Shown here in pieces: positions 20,431 to 32,820 of a stretch of DNA of 64,000 bases. Position 1 is the first letter of the stretch. Every line of letters begins with the position of its first letter. The DNA lies in assembly GCA_028583605.1 (NCBI GenBank), contig CM053331.1, positions 7,219,890-7,283,889 of the forward strand, read 5' to 3'. The position numbers were made by a program, and so were the translations under genes. The DNA is from Dastarcus helophoroides. Its lineage: Eukaryota; Arthropoda; Insecta; Coleoptera; Bothrideridae. The notes under the pieces were generated by a model that did no database searches, had not been told where the DNA came from, and was given only the letters and a program-made list of their open reading frames with translations.

Positions 20431-20890
20431 AAGCGACCAAAATTCTTTTCTTAATAACTAAACATTTAGGTTTTAAACTTGACATTCTGGCTTTAAATTG
20501 AAGTGTTTAAATCGAAACCTTGAGGAACGTTATTTTTAGACATTTTGAAGTTTTATCTCGAACATTTGCAAATATTGCCTTCGAGAAACAGTTTTGTAAA
20601 TATTCAAATTTAAAGCCAAGAATTGGCTTGTATTCTTTTTTTTTCCAAAATTTAGATTTTAAACTGGAAAATTCTTTAAAATTCCGACTTTTTTTGAAAC
20701 TTTTCAGCTTAGACTTGAAATATGCTCCGTTTTATAATGCCAGATTTAAAGTCGAAATTTAGCTAAATCTCGAATTTGTTTTATACAATCCGTTTAAAAT
20801 ATTTAACATTCTCAATTTAAAATAATAGATCCCTCAAAAAGTGATTACAATTTCCTGGAATAGGCGAATTTTTTAAGAAGTCGAAATTAC
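20431..20890. repeat. T-rich array following the dispersed module
   Basis: Phrases such as TTTAGGTTTTAAACTTGAC and CCGACTTTTTTTGAAAC. Homologous in position to the array next to the second module copy (43440-43810, opposite strand). No gene. Confidence 0.6.
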
Positions 20891-21060
20891 AAAAATTGTG
20901 TTTAAAAAAAAGTATTTAGAAAAACCTATGGACAAAGTTAGATGCGGGTTAGGGGGTCTTAGCCCCCCCCAAGAGTTCGAGTCAACCTCCCCAAAAGGGA
21001 TATGTCATATATTTTTGGGTGGACATAAAATGCTCTGGCCAAATAAGCAAGGATCTTTTT

Positions 21061-21535
21061 TTTCACTTTTGATCAACAAGGATTAATTGGCCGAAATAGG
21101 AAAATAGAAATCGAAGATTCTTTTTTTGGTCGTCGACAAAAATTGATTAAAAAATTGATAATAAAAAAAAAGTATCTCTCTGAAGATGATAGTTTGGCTG
21201 TCGAAACGCGTTAGAGCAACTTTTCTTAGTTTCGGGGGAGAAATTTTGTATTTCAATTTTTGAAGATAACCAAGGACCAGTCCGTTCCACCAAAAATCGA
21301 TTGGTCGAAACATGAAAATATATAAGTAAATTGAGGAATTTTTCTTGGTCGACAAAAATTACTTGGGCGAAATACGAAAATATAATTTGAGGACCTTTTT
21401 TTTCTTCTTGGTCAACTAAAATTGGTTGGTCGAAACAGAAAATATAAATTGAGGATTTTTCTTTTCTTTTTTTTTTTTTGGTCGGCAGAAATTGATTAAT
21501 CGAAAGATCCATGGAAATAAATAACCCGTCCGTGC
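21061..21535. repeat. 63-67 bp tandem repeat interrupted by a dispersed repeat
   Basis: A monomer resembling TTGGTCGAAAC.GAAAATATA..TTGAGGA with a T-rich tail and GGTCGACAAAAATTGATT recurs at about 21086, 21302, 21364, 21427 and 21494. Between the first and the others lies a copy of the dispersed repeat (21175-21290) containing a hammerhead-like motif and the phrase AACCAAGGACCAGTCCGTTC, also present near 35015 and 47090. The ending AAATAAATAACCCG.CCGTGCA recurs at 22375. Confidence 0.55.
21175..21217 (+). ncRNA. Hammerhead-like motif, family gamma
   Basis: CUGAAGA (fits CUGANGA), a stem GAUAG/CUGUC with loop UUUGG, GAAAC, a palindromic ACGCGU in the helix III place, GUU as NUH triplet, and CUCU/AGAG closing stem I. 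The order matches a type I hammerhead. However, the base next to CUGANGA is an unpaired U opposite C, where active ribozymes almost always have a G-C pair, so activity is doubtful. The hairpin at 5926-5979 carries the same stem I (GGUUGCUCU/AGAGCAACC) without the core. Confidence 0.4.
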
Positions 21536-21539
21536 AAAA

Positions 21540-24500
21540 ACTAGGGAAATTTGGAAAAAAGTAAAGATTTGGAAAAAAAGTTAAAAAAGTCTCAACTTTG
21601 AAAATAAGTAGTCTAAATTTGGTAATAAAAGTATTAAAAATTGTCCGAAAGAGTAAAACTTCTGAAGTGCAAACATTTTAAGTCGTTAGACTCGAAAAAT
21701 GTTCAAAAAATCAAAACCAACCAGATAAAACAGAATTTTGAGAAATTTTGAATATTCAAAAAATCAAAATTTTGAAAAAAGTCGAAATTTTCGAAATCAA
21801 ATTAAAATTTCGAAAATTTGGAAGTCGACCAAGAAAAGATCGAATTTGTGGAAAAGTGAGTTTTTATTGTCGAAACTTTCGAAATAAGTCAAAATTTTTA
21901 ATAAAAGTTGAATTCTTCGGAAAAGTCGAAACTTTTAAAAGGTATATAACCTCTCTCTATTTTTCACCTAGGCGAAAGCGCGGGTATCAGCAATTTTTTT
22001 TTAATTTCGTGGTTTTTTGAAGTTTGAACTAAAATAAACCCAGAATCCAGAATTTTAGCTCGAAAAATCGAAAAATATTTTCTTCCAACTTTAACCATTA
22101 TCAGAGTAGTTATATCCTCTATTATTTAAGAAAAAAGACAGAAATTCTCCTGAATTATGTTGGAAAATCAATTTAAATAAAAACTTTTAAAAAATGGGTC
22201 ACTCGAAACTGAACCGAACACCGGAAAAAAACCACTATTTTTGTCGGAACGAAAACCGGAACGGAACTGATATGATCTTTTCTCGGAACGAAAACAGAAA
22301 ATTGGTTCGAAAAAAACTAAAACTTTTAAAAAACTTGTATTTTTCAAAAGTCGATTAATCGAAAGAAGTCTGAAAATAAATAACCCGCCCGTGCAAAAAT
22401 TAGGGAAATTTTAGAAAAAGAAACAGTCAAAATTTTTAACAGAGTTGTAAATTTTCAAAAAAGTGGATATCCTAAAAGAATAAAGGTTTAAAAAAGCAGT
22501 AAATATTTTGAAGCGATTTCTAAAATTTCAAGTGAAAATTTTTAAAGTGGCAATATTTTAAAAATGCAATTTTTTAAAAATTAAGCATTTTCAAAAAAGT
22601 CGAGTTTTTCAGTTCTTCAAACAAAAGCCCAGTTTGCTATGGAAAGGTCTAAAATAGGTCGAAATTTTTGGAAAAAAGTAGACATTTTCTAGAAAAAGTC
22701 GGAACTTCCAGAAGTTCTTAAATATTTGAACAAAAATGCACATTTTTAAAAACGTGGGTATCTTAAAAAAAGTGAAAAAACAGAGATAAAATTCTGAAAA
22801 AATTTTAAAAAGTTCGCAAGTAGACATTTAGGAAAATGCATTTTTTCAAAAACTGAGAATTTTCAAAAAAAGTGGAATTTTTAAATTTTTTAAATAAGAA
22901 TCCAATTTATTACATAAAGGTCAAAATTTGAAAAAAAACAAAATTCATGAAAACAAAGATCAAAGTTTAAAAAAAATCCTAACTTTCAGAAATAGTCAAA
23001 AATTTGATCAGGGGTGCAAATTCCTAAAATGTGGATATCTTGAAAGAGGTGAAGGTTTCCAAAAACAACAAAAACAGTGTAACTTCTGAAAAAAGTTCGA
23101 AAATTTCAAGTCGAATTTTTTTTTAAAATCCAATTTTTCAAATACGTCAAAATTTTCAAAAAAGAGTCCAATGTTTCAGTTTTTCAAACAAAGGTCCAGT
23201 TTACTGCGTAAAGATTAAAACTTTTAGAAAAAGTCGAAATTAAAAAAAAAAGTCAAAACTTCTAGAAATAATCAAAACTTTGATCAGGGGTGCAAATTTC
23301 TAAAAAAGTGGATATCTTGAAAGAGGTGAAGGTTTCCAAAAACAACAAAAACATTGTAACTTCTGAAAAAAGATCGAAAATTTCAAGTCGAATTTTTTTT
23401 AAAAATCCAATTTTTCAAATACGTCAAAATTTTCTAAAAAGGGTCGAATGTTTCAGTTTTTCAAAGAAAGTTCCACTTTACTGCATAAAGATCAACACTT
23501 TAGAAAAAGTCTAAAATTAAAAAAAAAAGTTAAAACTTCTAGAAATAATCAAAAATTTAATCAGGGGTGCAAGTTTCTAAAAAAGGTGGATATCTTGAAA
23601 AAGGTGAAGGTTTCCAAAAACAACAAAAACAGTCAACTTCTGAAAGAGGTGGAAAATTTCAAAAGTTGAAATTTTAAAAAAAATCCAATTTTTCAAATAC
23701 GTCAAAATTTTCAAAAAAGAGTCGAATGTTTCAGTTTTTCAAAGAAAGTTCCACTTTACCGCATGAAGGACAAAACCTGTAGAAAAAGTCGAAATTTTAA
23801 AAAAAGGTCAAAAAAAACTAGAAATAATCAAAAATTTAATCAGGGGTGCAAGTTTCTAAAAAAGGTGGATATCTTGAAAAAGGTGAAGGTTTCCAAAAAC
23901 AACAAAAACAGTCAACTTCTGAAAGAGGTGGAAAATTTCAAAAGTTGAAATTTTTTTAAAAATCCAATTTTTCAAATACGTCAGAATTTTTAAAAAAGAG
24001 TTGAATGTTTCAGTTTTTCAAACAAAGACCCACTTTACTTTAAAAAAAAACGAAATTCATGAAAACAAAGATCAAAGTTTAAAAAAAAATCCTAACTTCC
24101 AGAAATAGTCAAACAATTTGATCAGGAGTGCAAATTTCTAAAAAAAAGTCGATATCTTGAAAAAGGTGAAGGTTTCCAAAAACAACAAAAACAGTGTCAT
24201 TTCTGAAAAAAGTTCGAAAATTTCAAGACGAATTTTTTTTTAAATCCAATTTTTCAAATTGCGTACGTCAAAATTTTCAAAAAAAAGCTGAATGTTTCAG
24301 TTTTTCAAACAAAGGTCCATTTTACTGCATAAAGGTCAAAACTTTTAGAAAAAGTCGAAAATTAAAAAAAAAGTCAAAACTTCTAGAAATAATCAAAACT
24401 TTGATCAAGGGTGTAAATTTCTAAAAAAAGTCGAAAATTAAAAAAAAGTCAAAACTTCTAGAAATAATCAAAACTTTGATCAAGGGTGTAAATTTCTAAA

Positions 24501-25140
24501 AAAAGTGGATATTTGAAAAAGGTGAAGGTTTCCAAAAACAGTCTAACTTCTGAAAAAGAGGTCGAAAATTTCAAATACGTCAGAATTTTCAAAAAAGAGT
24601 TGAATGTTTCAGGTTTTCAAACAAACACTTTAGTGCATAAAGGTCAAAACTTTTAGAAAAAGTCGAAATTTAAAAAAAAGTCAAAACTTCCAGAAATAGT
24701 CAAAAATATTAACAGAGTTGCAAATTTTCAAAAAACTGGATATCTTAAAATAGAAAAAGGTTTAAAAAAACAGTAAAAAAAAATTGAAAGAATTTATAAA
24801 ATTTCAAGTAGAAATGCAATTTTCTAAAAACTAAGAAATTTGAAAAATGTCGAAATTTTCGATGATAAAAGATAAAACTTCGAAAAAAGTTCTAAATTTT
24901 TGAAGAAAAAGTAAAAGTTTTCAAAAAAAATCCAAGTTTTCAAAAAAAAGTCAAAGTTTTCAAAAAAAAGTCAAAATTTTCAAAAAAAAACAACCCTTTG
25001 AAAAGTAGTTAAAAGTAAAGAAACTTGGAAATTTTTTAAAATAAGCGGGTATCTTGGAAAAGTAGAGGTTTAAAAAAAAAACAGTGAAAATTCTGAATAA
25101 AATTCGAAAATTTTAAAACTCAAAATTTAACAAAAATAGT
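21540..25140. repeat. A-rich array with 280-bp higher-order repeat
   Basis: A-rich phrases throughout. From about 22450 to 24800 a longer unit containing GGATATCTTGAAAAAGGTGAAGG, AACAACAAAAACAGT and ATGTTTCAGTTTTTCAAA repeats. The GGATAT anchor falls at 23033, 23310, 23588, 23867 and 24150 (spacing 277, 278, 279, 283), with looser copies at 22465, 22756, 24507 and 24738. A 75-bp local duplication at about 24353-24500 explains the longer gap before 24507. Short frames with repeated similar peptides here are by-products of the repeat. Confidence 0.85.
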
Positions 25141-27224
25141 CTTGTAATGCTCATTGGACAAAAATTTTAGTTGTGGAGCCTACATTTTCAAAAAATAATA
25201 ACTTTAATTTAGGCAACATCTTCTTCTTGATGCAAAAAAAAAATTATCTGAAATGTGCGAAGTTATTAGAAATATGCCAGCATCTTAAAAATATGCAAAA
25301 TATACATGTATATGCAAGTTGCATATAATCCGCTCTCTACTAATAATAGATTGTTTCCAAAATTTTGAGCGAAGAAATCTACATGTCGATATTAAAAACA
25401 AAATTTTTGAAAAACATGTAAAAACCAAAAGTACGAACTTTTCATTTCGAGAAAAAGTTGAAATTGAACTCTTACATTTTTACGATTATAAAGAGACGGA
25501 AATTCAAAAACATTGTGTAATTATTTCTCAGTTTTCAATATTTATTATTTTCGTAATTTTAAAATAAAATTGTTCAAAAAAATCTAAATTTAAAAACAAT
25601 TCTCGAATCTTAGAGAAAAAGTCGAAATGTCAAATTCAAAGCTAGAATTTGGAGAAAAAAGTCAAAATTGAAATTGCCCTTTTTGTTGGCGAATTTGTTG
25701 GTCCAATTTGGTCAACAAAAGCATTCTACGAACATTTTGCTGCCCATATAAATCGCCATATTACAAAATGCACGTTTCCAAGGGTGGTAAAGTGGCTCGA
25801 AGATTTCATATCTCGGAAAATTAGCTTTCTAATATTCGAACGAATTCTTTTATCCTTAGTAATGTCCCATCTCGTCTCGCGTTGTAAAAGTGATAAGAAA
25901 AATTCAAAGCTGCAGATCTGCATGAAAAATATATTAGGTTTCAGACAAGGTGAACTTAAATTGCAATCTAGTAAAGCTTTGGCAGACGTTTCGGACAAAC
26001 AAGTTGGAAAAAAGAGAAATATTGGATAAGGCGTGCAATATTACAATATCTACAAATGCAACTGGGGCAATTGACTTTGAAATACGTCGCAGTTTTCACT
26101 CGAGTGGCTTCCAACTTGAATATGTAACTTAAACACACAGCGAACGAATAAGAAAATTACATTACATTACGCTGAAAACCGTCTCACAGTCGTATCGTAT
26201 GTAACACGCTGTAACATGCAGGAATATATGCTCTTATGTGTGTATTTGTGTTTTCTCGTGGCTGCCATGAGGATGTTCCTTGTAGAAAATAATCAACATT
26301 TCAGTCGTAAGATGATTATTTTGCTGGATCTATCTTAAGGCGACGGTCTAGTACTCTTAAAACGTCGAAATTTTTCGCTTGCCATTTTACAAACTGCGTC
26401 AATACTATCGCTTAGAATTTAATGAAATTTGGTAATAATGTTTAGAAATGTTGGGGAATTCGGACTTTGGAAGCAAATTTTTGATTTTTTTCTTAGTATT
26501 CCCACAAATGGGCGTAAAATTTGTCTCGTTTTCGCCTGCTTTCAGAAGCTAATATCTCGGAAACTAAATGGAATTTGAAAAAAGTACTTCCAAAGCGCGC
26601 ATTCGACATCCTTGCTTTATAAGTTCTCCAAATTTGAAAACAAAATTTTAAAAAATAAAGGCACCATTTGTAAAATGGGAGAGCGGTGTTTGGCATTAAA
26701 TTGCGCTTAGATTTCGGTTGCCCTCACTCAGATCAGGCAGGGTTACGGAGACGGACGTGATGCGGAGCAGAGAAATTTTTGCCCCTTCCCCAATACGTCA
26801 TCAACGAACGAAGTATCTTCGGTTTCCAATCTCATATTTCTTTATCTAGGCACGGCGGATATATCATAATAATAATAAACTATATTAAAGCATTTGTTCT
26901 AACAGAGTTTGAGAGTGAAATGAATTGTTGAGTATTTGTAGCTTACAATCATTTACTGAATATTTAGTGTTTTTTTTTGATATGTTTAGAAGAATTTTTT
27001 TTTCCTAATTAACATTTTCATATTACTCTTTGGAAAAATATAAATTGTTTAGGTAAATGAATGCTATGACAGATTTAAGCAAAAAAAGAAAAATTGATTT
27101 TATATCATTTAAATTGGAAATGTTATATTCTACTAGCATCACTTGTAGTCGAAAATCGACCAATTATATCTGCAAAGAACGAAATTGTTTTTCACATAAT
27201 TAATTAATAGGTATTTATATGCAG
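25141..27224. other. Largely unique intergenic sequence
   Basis: Mixed AT-rich DNA with no supportable gene. The longest frame (25649-26029) shows no recognisable domain. A TATCTCGGAAA phrase occurs at 25808 and 26553, perhaps traces of one old repeat. A more GC-balanced patch at 26700-26860 holds no ORF of note. Confidence 0.4.
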
Positions 27225-28110
27225 ATATTTAGTTTTTACCTTGACGACAGGAGAAAATGCGTGGAAAAATAAAAATTTCAGCCCTTTGAAAATTTCGAAT
27301 TCTTCGAAAATTTTGGCTTTTTTCAAAATTTCGACAGTTTTTTGAAAATCTACTTTTTTTTGAAAATCTCAACTTTTTTCACAATTTCGACATCTTGAAA
27401 CTTTGGACTGTTTTTGAAAATTATGAATTTTTTTGAAGAATATGATTTTTATGATAATTTCGACTATTCCTTATTTAGTTTGGAAAATTTCGACCACTCA
27501 CTAAATGTTTCGACTTTTCTTGAGAATTTCTATTTTCTGATACATATTTTCAACTTTATTTCAAAATCTCTAGCTTTTCTTGAAAAATTTGGCATTTTTA
27601 ATTTCTACTTTTTTTAATGATTTCGACTTGGATATTGTTAGGGGCTTCATCGGTTCGAATTGATTACACGTGATGGATTATACCCACTTTATTACTGAAC
27701 TCAACTTGGATAATCACAATTGAACAATTAAAATATTTAGTTCTTACCTTGACGATAGGAGAAAATGCGTGGGAAAATAAAAATTTCAGCTCTTTGAAAA
27801 TTTCGAATTCTTCGAAAATTTTGGCTACATTTTTTTGAAAATCTCAACTTTTTTCACAATTTCGACATCTTGAAACTTTAGACTGTTTTTGAAAATTATG
27901 AATTTTTTTAAGGAATATGATATTTATGATATTTTCGACTTTTCCTCATTTAGTTTTGAAAATTTCGACCACTCACTAAATATTTCGACTTTTCTTGAAA
28001 ATTCCTATTTTTTGATATATGTTTTCAATTTTTTTTTCAAAATCTAGTTTTTCTCGAAGATTTTGACACTTTTAATTTCTACTTTTTTAAAGATTTCGTC
28101 TTGACATTTC
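27225..28110. repeat. Tandem duplication with an LTR fragment at the junction
   Basis: 27225-27635 and 27733-28110 are two copies of one segment at a 508-bp offset. Both begin ATATTTAGTT.TTACCTTGACGA and continue through GAGAAAATGCGTGG into the same T-rich phrases (CACTCACTAAAT.TTTCGACTTTTCTTG). Between them lies the truncated LTR 27636-27730. The copies differ at scattered positions, so the duplication is not recent. Confidence 0.75.
27636..27730 (+). mobile_element. Truncated LTR, family A
   Basis: The first 95 bp of the LTR family at 2603 and 16607 (TGTTAGGGGCTTCATCGG..ACACGTGATGGATTATACCC..CAATTGAACAATTA). It breaks off where the second copy of the tandem duplication starts. Confidence 0.75.
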
Positions 28111-28839
28111 AAAATTTCCACTTATTTCAAATTCTCATTTAAAAAAACAAAACTTAATTAGAAAATTGTAACCATTTCAAAATTTGTCCTTTTTCTAAAA
28201 TAAAGCTATTTTTGGAACATCCTAGTTTTTCAAAATTTCAACTTTTTCAGCAAAAATTCTGCTTTTTTTGACAATTTCCACATTTTAAAAAGGTAAACAA
28301 ACGAACAATTCTGACCAGGTCAACATTTTCGGAAATTCGAATTGTTACAAAAAAAGTCGAAATTATTAGAAAACCAAAGTTAAAAAAAATGACAACATTC
28401 CAAAAGGCACAAATTAAAAGAAAAAAAGTAAAAATTTTGTGGAAATTTAAAAAAAAAGTTGTATTAAAGTCAAATTTTTCGAAAAAAGTTGAATTTTGAG
28501 AGTAGAGCCGAAGTGCCAACAAAGAAGAATTTTCACCGAAAATTCGTAATTTCGAAAAAGGATTGTGCTTCTATCTTTGTAGAAAATTATATGCTAATTT
28601 TAAAGGAATTAACAGGAAACAAAAAGGGTAAAAGGAAGCATTTTTAAGTCACCTATTTCTAACTATATACTTTACCTGCTTAGAAAACTGAAAGAAGGAA
28701 AACGTGTCAAAGGATTTTTTTATAAGTTTGCAATTCGTTAGCCCAATTTTAAGCTTTTCTCTCGAAATTTTGAATTTAAAGTTTAAACTATTCGAATTTT
28801 CCCAAAGATTTTGAAATTTCATGGAAAATGTCGACAAGA
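28111..28839. repeat. Mixed-polarity AT-rich array
   Basis: T-rich phrases to about 28280, then A-rich (AAAAAAAGTCGAAATTATTAG) to about 28630, then a less regular AT-rich stretch up to the gypsy LTR. No gene. Confidence 0.6.
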
Positions 28840-29488
28840 TGGTACCGGCTCCGCGTAAATTCGGTAAAAATAAAAATTAAAAAAAAAATCGAAATAGTTT
28901 TTTTAGTCTGAAAGTCTATAGCACTGCTGTTCACCGTCAGTTCAAAAATTACTAGGCAAAACTGTCGGGAAAGGCTAGGCCTTTTGTGTCCGACACGGGA
29001 CTGCCTCTGGTTTGTCCACCGAGGCCTTTTATTGGAAAGCGATTGTCATTAAGATTCAATTTACCACCCGAACGAATTCTATTCTTAAAAGGAATGCAAT
29101 TATCGGCTTTTGTCTTACCTCAATTGCAGTTCCATTAAAATGAAACGCAATTAGGACAGTTGATGGTAAACGTCTACTAAACATCTGGGCTGTAATGGAC
29201 CCAGGGACAAAAGCTTTGAGCAATTATCCCAGGCTCGACATTACTCACCGTTTGTCCATCCTAATTGCATTTTTCATGATAGGGAAAAGCACTTAAGACG
29301 ACAAACATCCTGTTTTTCATTGAGGTGTAATTATCTTATCACTTTAGTGAATACTTCAATTTCTGCCTAGCGATTTTTTTTCTACCGTTAAGCGTCGTCA
29401 AAAAGATGAATATACGGTATAATTCCTCCCGCTCTGGTGGCGACACTTAACGGTGGAGCAAGCTTCGATGAGTGTTCCGTGCTATACA
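28840..29488 (-). mobile_element. 3' LTR of the gypsy element
   Basis: A 649-bp LTR on the minus strand, starting (element sense) TGTATAGCACGGAACAC at 29488 and ending near CGGAGCCGGTACCA at 28840. Directly to its right, 29489-29498 reads GATCCCCCAG, which in element sense is CTGGGGGATC, a polypurine tract just before the LTR. It matches the right LTR (33893-34955) over most of its length, including AGGCAAAACTGTCGGGAAAGG. Confidence 0.8.
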
Positions 29489-29923
29489 GATCCCCCAGAT
29501 ATTTTTTTATTTAAACAACTAATCTATAACAATGTTTTCTTAAAACTAACATAAGAAACAAAAAAAAAAAAATAATAAAAATAAACAGGTGAGATAAAGC
29601 GGAAACATCCCTGATGGAGCTTGCGGTATGAAATACTTTAGACTGACAGATAAGATGCATACATTAACAACCAAAGAAGAGATACATATAAATTGCACAA
29701 AAATTAATCTACAAACGTGTCTCTGTCACTATAAATTCACCTTTGAGCAATCACTTCACTAAACTGTGAGTCTTTGATCCGCGAAAAAATTGTTTTTCTA
29801 TTCGGTGACGGGTCGTATTGGGAGAACAGGTCGAAGACGGTCCTCATGGATCTTTTGCAGTAAACCGTCTCTAAAGATCCAGTACTACGTCTCACCTGCT
29901 GCGCGAATGATGGCGTAGGATCC

Positions 29924-30789
29924 CTACCAGCGGGCTTCAAAAGGTCGATGGATTTCGTTTCGCACTAAGATGGAATCCCCCGGAAGGTATTGGTGGAGAT
30001 GTCGTCTTCGTTGGGGCCATCTTTTCCGAATATAACGCGCTTGGTTTCTTCGAGCGACTTCTCGTTGATCGGTTATGTCTCGTGGAGGTAGTCTGGCTGT
30101 AGTATCCCATTCTCCAGGTCCAAGGAGAAGGTGGCCCATAAGGATTTCACTGCCAGTGGCGGCGTTCCTTCTCCTTCGGAGACTGAAGAGCGTAGCCTGC
30201 AGGTAGGCATCCCAAGAGCTGGAATCTTGTCCTGACAGACGAATTTGGATGCCCTTTTTAATTTCCCGACTGCGCAATTCCGCTGGATTTGCCCTCGGGT
30301 GGTAGGTGGCAGTTGTCCAATGTGCTGCTTTCCATTGTTCGCAACTTCTTGTCCAGCGGCGGCTCAAGAACTGGGGTCCATTATCAGTTATAATCTCTCG
30401 TGGATAGCCGTATCTGTGGAAGACTTGCTCCTCCAGGAGATGAGTGATACGGCTAGACCGCGTTTCAGGCAGGGAAACGCTTCGACCCACCGGGAGAAAA
30501 GGTCAGTGACCGTAAGTAGCGATTGCCGTCATCTGTCACTACGGCCCCATCAAGTCACATGCTTGGTCTGCCATGGTTCAGTTGGCTAACGCGGTCTCAG
30601 ATCGGCGGCGGCATGCAATGACCTCCTTTTGAATTGAGCGCACAACAAGCAGTCTCTGACATATTGGGCGACATCTTGGGAAACGGAAGGCCAGTAAAAA
30701 TGTCGGGAGATCGCATGTGCTGTTTCTTCCGGTCCTGGATGTTCCGCTAATTGGGAGTCATGATATTCGAAAATGACCCTCTCTATCAT
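29924..30789 (-). pseudogene. Gypsy integrase remnant
   Basis: The upstream part (30586-30789) has the zinc-binding H-H-C-C arrangement: EYHDSQLAEHPG, then ISRHFYWPS and VRDCLLCAQ. The core part (29924-30490) shows IITDNGPQF, the second catalytic acidic residue context, and TTATYHPRANPAE, with R and E where active enzymes normally have a G-x-x-E type context. A C-terminal basic region follows. A frameshift around 30490-30590 separates the two parts. Upstream it follows RNase H as in other gypsy pol genes. Confidence 0.8.
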
Positions 30790-31025
30790 GGATTACGGAA
30801 CTATGAGACGCATCATCTCGCGTCCATAGAGTGGCCATCTTGCTTCATGTTGAGCTGGTGGGAGTGTTGCTCCCAGTCTTCTGGGTCTGGGCCGAGAGGC
30901 GTTTGTAGTTGAGCCAGCATTGTTTGGTTAGCTTCGTCTTGCTCTTGGGCTCGTTTGACTTCTTCAGTTAATGTCACGATCTCCAGTTGGAAGCATAAAG
31001 GTTCTGGTACGGGTTCTTGTCGGGC

Positions 31026-32214
31026 TTAAATTGGTGGAAGAATTTCTTCCAGATCGGTGAAGTCGGCCAGAGATGTTGTCGGTTGGGGATGTCGGGATAA
31101 TTCATCTGGGAGATCATTAAGTTTTTCGGGACAATGCTCTACCGTGAAAGAATACTGTTGCAAAAGCAGTGCCCAGCGGGTAATTTTGGCCCTGTCGTCT
31201 TTCATTTTATTTAACCACTGGAGAGCGCGATTGTTCGTTCTGAGAGTAAAGGGGCGACTCTCCAGAAACTGACGGTATCTTTTTACGGCCCAGACGATAG
31301 CCAGGCACTCTTGTTCATTCACATGATATCGCTGCTCAGCAGGGGTGAACTTAGCGCTGGCATATGATATGATCCTCTTCCCTCCATCCTGAATTGGCCG
31401 ATAAAGAACAGCGGACATTCCGACTCCACTTGCGTCTGTCTGGAGAATAAAAGGTAGATTTGGGTCTGGCCGGTGCAATTTCTTGGGTTCCTTCATGGCG
31501 TCTTTAATGGCTCTGAAGGCGACGTCACATTCTTCACTAGAACGATATGGTTTCTTGGTACTCAGGATGTCGGTACGAGGAGCGGCTAGCTGTGCGAAAT
31601 TAGGTATATATTCGCGCAGCCAACCACAGAGGCCTAGAAATCGTCGAAGCTGGGTTCGCGTGTTCGGAGCTTCCATAGCTTGGACAGACTCCAAGTGACA
31701 TTCTAAGGGCTCGTTGCTAGATGCTCCCACATGGTAACCTAGGTACTGAATTTGGTTACTTCCAAGTCGGCATTTGTCTGGTGCACAGGTTAGTCCATGG
31801 AATCGAAGTCTTTCAAAAACGACCTGGAGATGTGTGAGGCGCTCTTCGTAGGTAGAGGAATAAACGATTATGTCATCCAAGTATACCAACGCAATGTCAT
31901 TCAAGAGGCTAGGCAATACTTCTTGAGACATGAAGCGTTGGAAGGTTCCAGGTGCGTTCTTGAGCCCAAATGGAAGCACCTTAAATTGGTAAGTAGCGCC
32001 ATTTGGTGTCGTAAATGTTATATATTTCTTAGAGTTTTGGCTTAGGGGAATTTGCCAATAGCCAGCCTTTAGGTCCAGTGTCGAGAAGATGGTGGCGTTT
32101 CCTAGATCTTTTAAAGTTTAAGGAATGAGAGGACGTTGACACATCCGCAGTCTGGGAGTTAAGTTGCTTATAATTAACGCAAAATCTACAAGTGCCATCT
32201 TTTTTTGATACCAC
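31026..32214 (-). pseudogene. Gypsy reverse transcriptase and RNase H remnant
   Basis: Fingers (KKDGTCRFCVNYKQLNSQT, about 32150-32208), then a frameshifted stretch, then LPFGLKNAPGTFQRFM and the catalytic YLDD at 31872-31883 followed by IIVYS. The connection domain (RRFLGLCGWLREYIPNFA) precedes RNase H, which starts at LQTDASGVGMSAVLY and keeps the NEQECLAIVWAVKRYRQFL helix. The frame 31026-31979 is open for 317 residues. The break just upstream and the degraded palm start make it non-functional. Confidence 0.9.
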
Positions 32215-32247
32215 AGGAGAGATGTATTCAGATGTGCTTGCTGGCCA

Positions 32248-32820
32248 TCATCTCCTCAATCTGTGCGTACATGGCTTTGCGATTGGCTTCTGAATAGGCA
32301 TATGGTCGCAGTTGGAATGATGTTGGATTTTTAAGCCGGATTTCGTGTCATAGATCGGGTAGTGGTATAGCCCGTTTTCCAGCAAAATGTCTTTAAATTC
32401 ATCGAGGAGTTTGCGTAGATTTGGCTGCAGTTGTGTTGGGAAAGCATTTTCAATGGTGGGTGTTGTGATGCTGTGGTCTTTGTGGTAGATTGGCCCCAAA
32501 AGATATTTTGTGTACCTGCGTTCATTTCCGATCTGGATGCATCTTCTTCTTGCGTCTAGATAGGCATTTTTCTCTTCCATCCAGGGGTAACCTAAGATCA
32601 CTTTCTCGTTAAGACCCTCGACCACCAGAAATTTAATGGTCTTTGCATAGGTCTCAACTTGGACCTCCAGGTTCTGGACTCCAGTGACGTTGATGTGGCC
32701 TTGGCGGCTAGTTGCAAGGAATATGGGTGACACTCTTGGCTGATTAGCCCAGCTCGGAAAAAATTACCACTAGCACCAGTATCAACGGGTGCTAAATAGC
32801 TCTTTCTTCCGATGCTAATC
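32248..32820 (-). pseudogene. Gypsy aspartic protease and linker to RT
   Basis: The protease active-site motif VDTGAS is encoded at about 32769-32786. The second conserved region, VILGYPWMEEKNAYLD, follows in the frame 32248-32733, as in gypsy proteases where ILG-x-PWL marks the second half. The segment between them is not in one clean frame. It continues towards the RT fingers. Confidence 0.8.

Noticed and set aside
23290..24424. Several open frames encoding near-identical short peptides
   Set aside because: They repeat with the 280-bp DNA period and are a consequence of the array, not a protein repeat family.
21540..25140. CRISPR-like regular spacing
   Set aside because: The repeat is a degenerate eukaryotic tandem array without alternating unique spacers; CRISPR arrays are not expected in an insect genome.
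25649..26029. 126-codon open stretch with an overlapping 90-codon one on the other strand
   Set aside because: Overlapping frames on both strands and no motif; not supportable as a gene.
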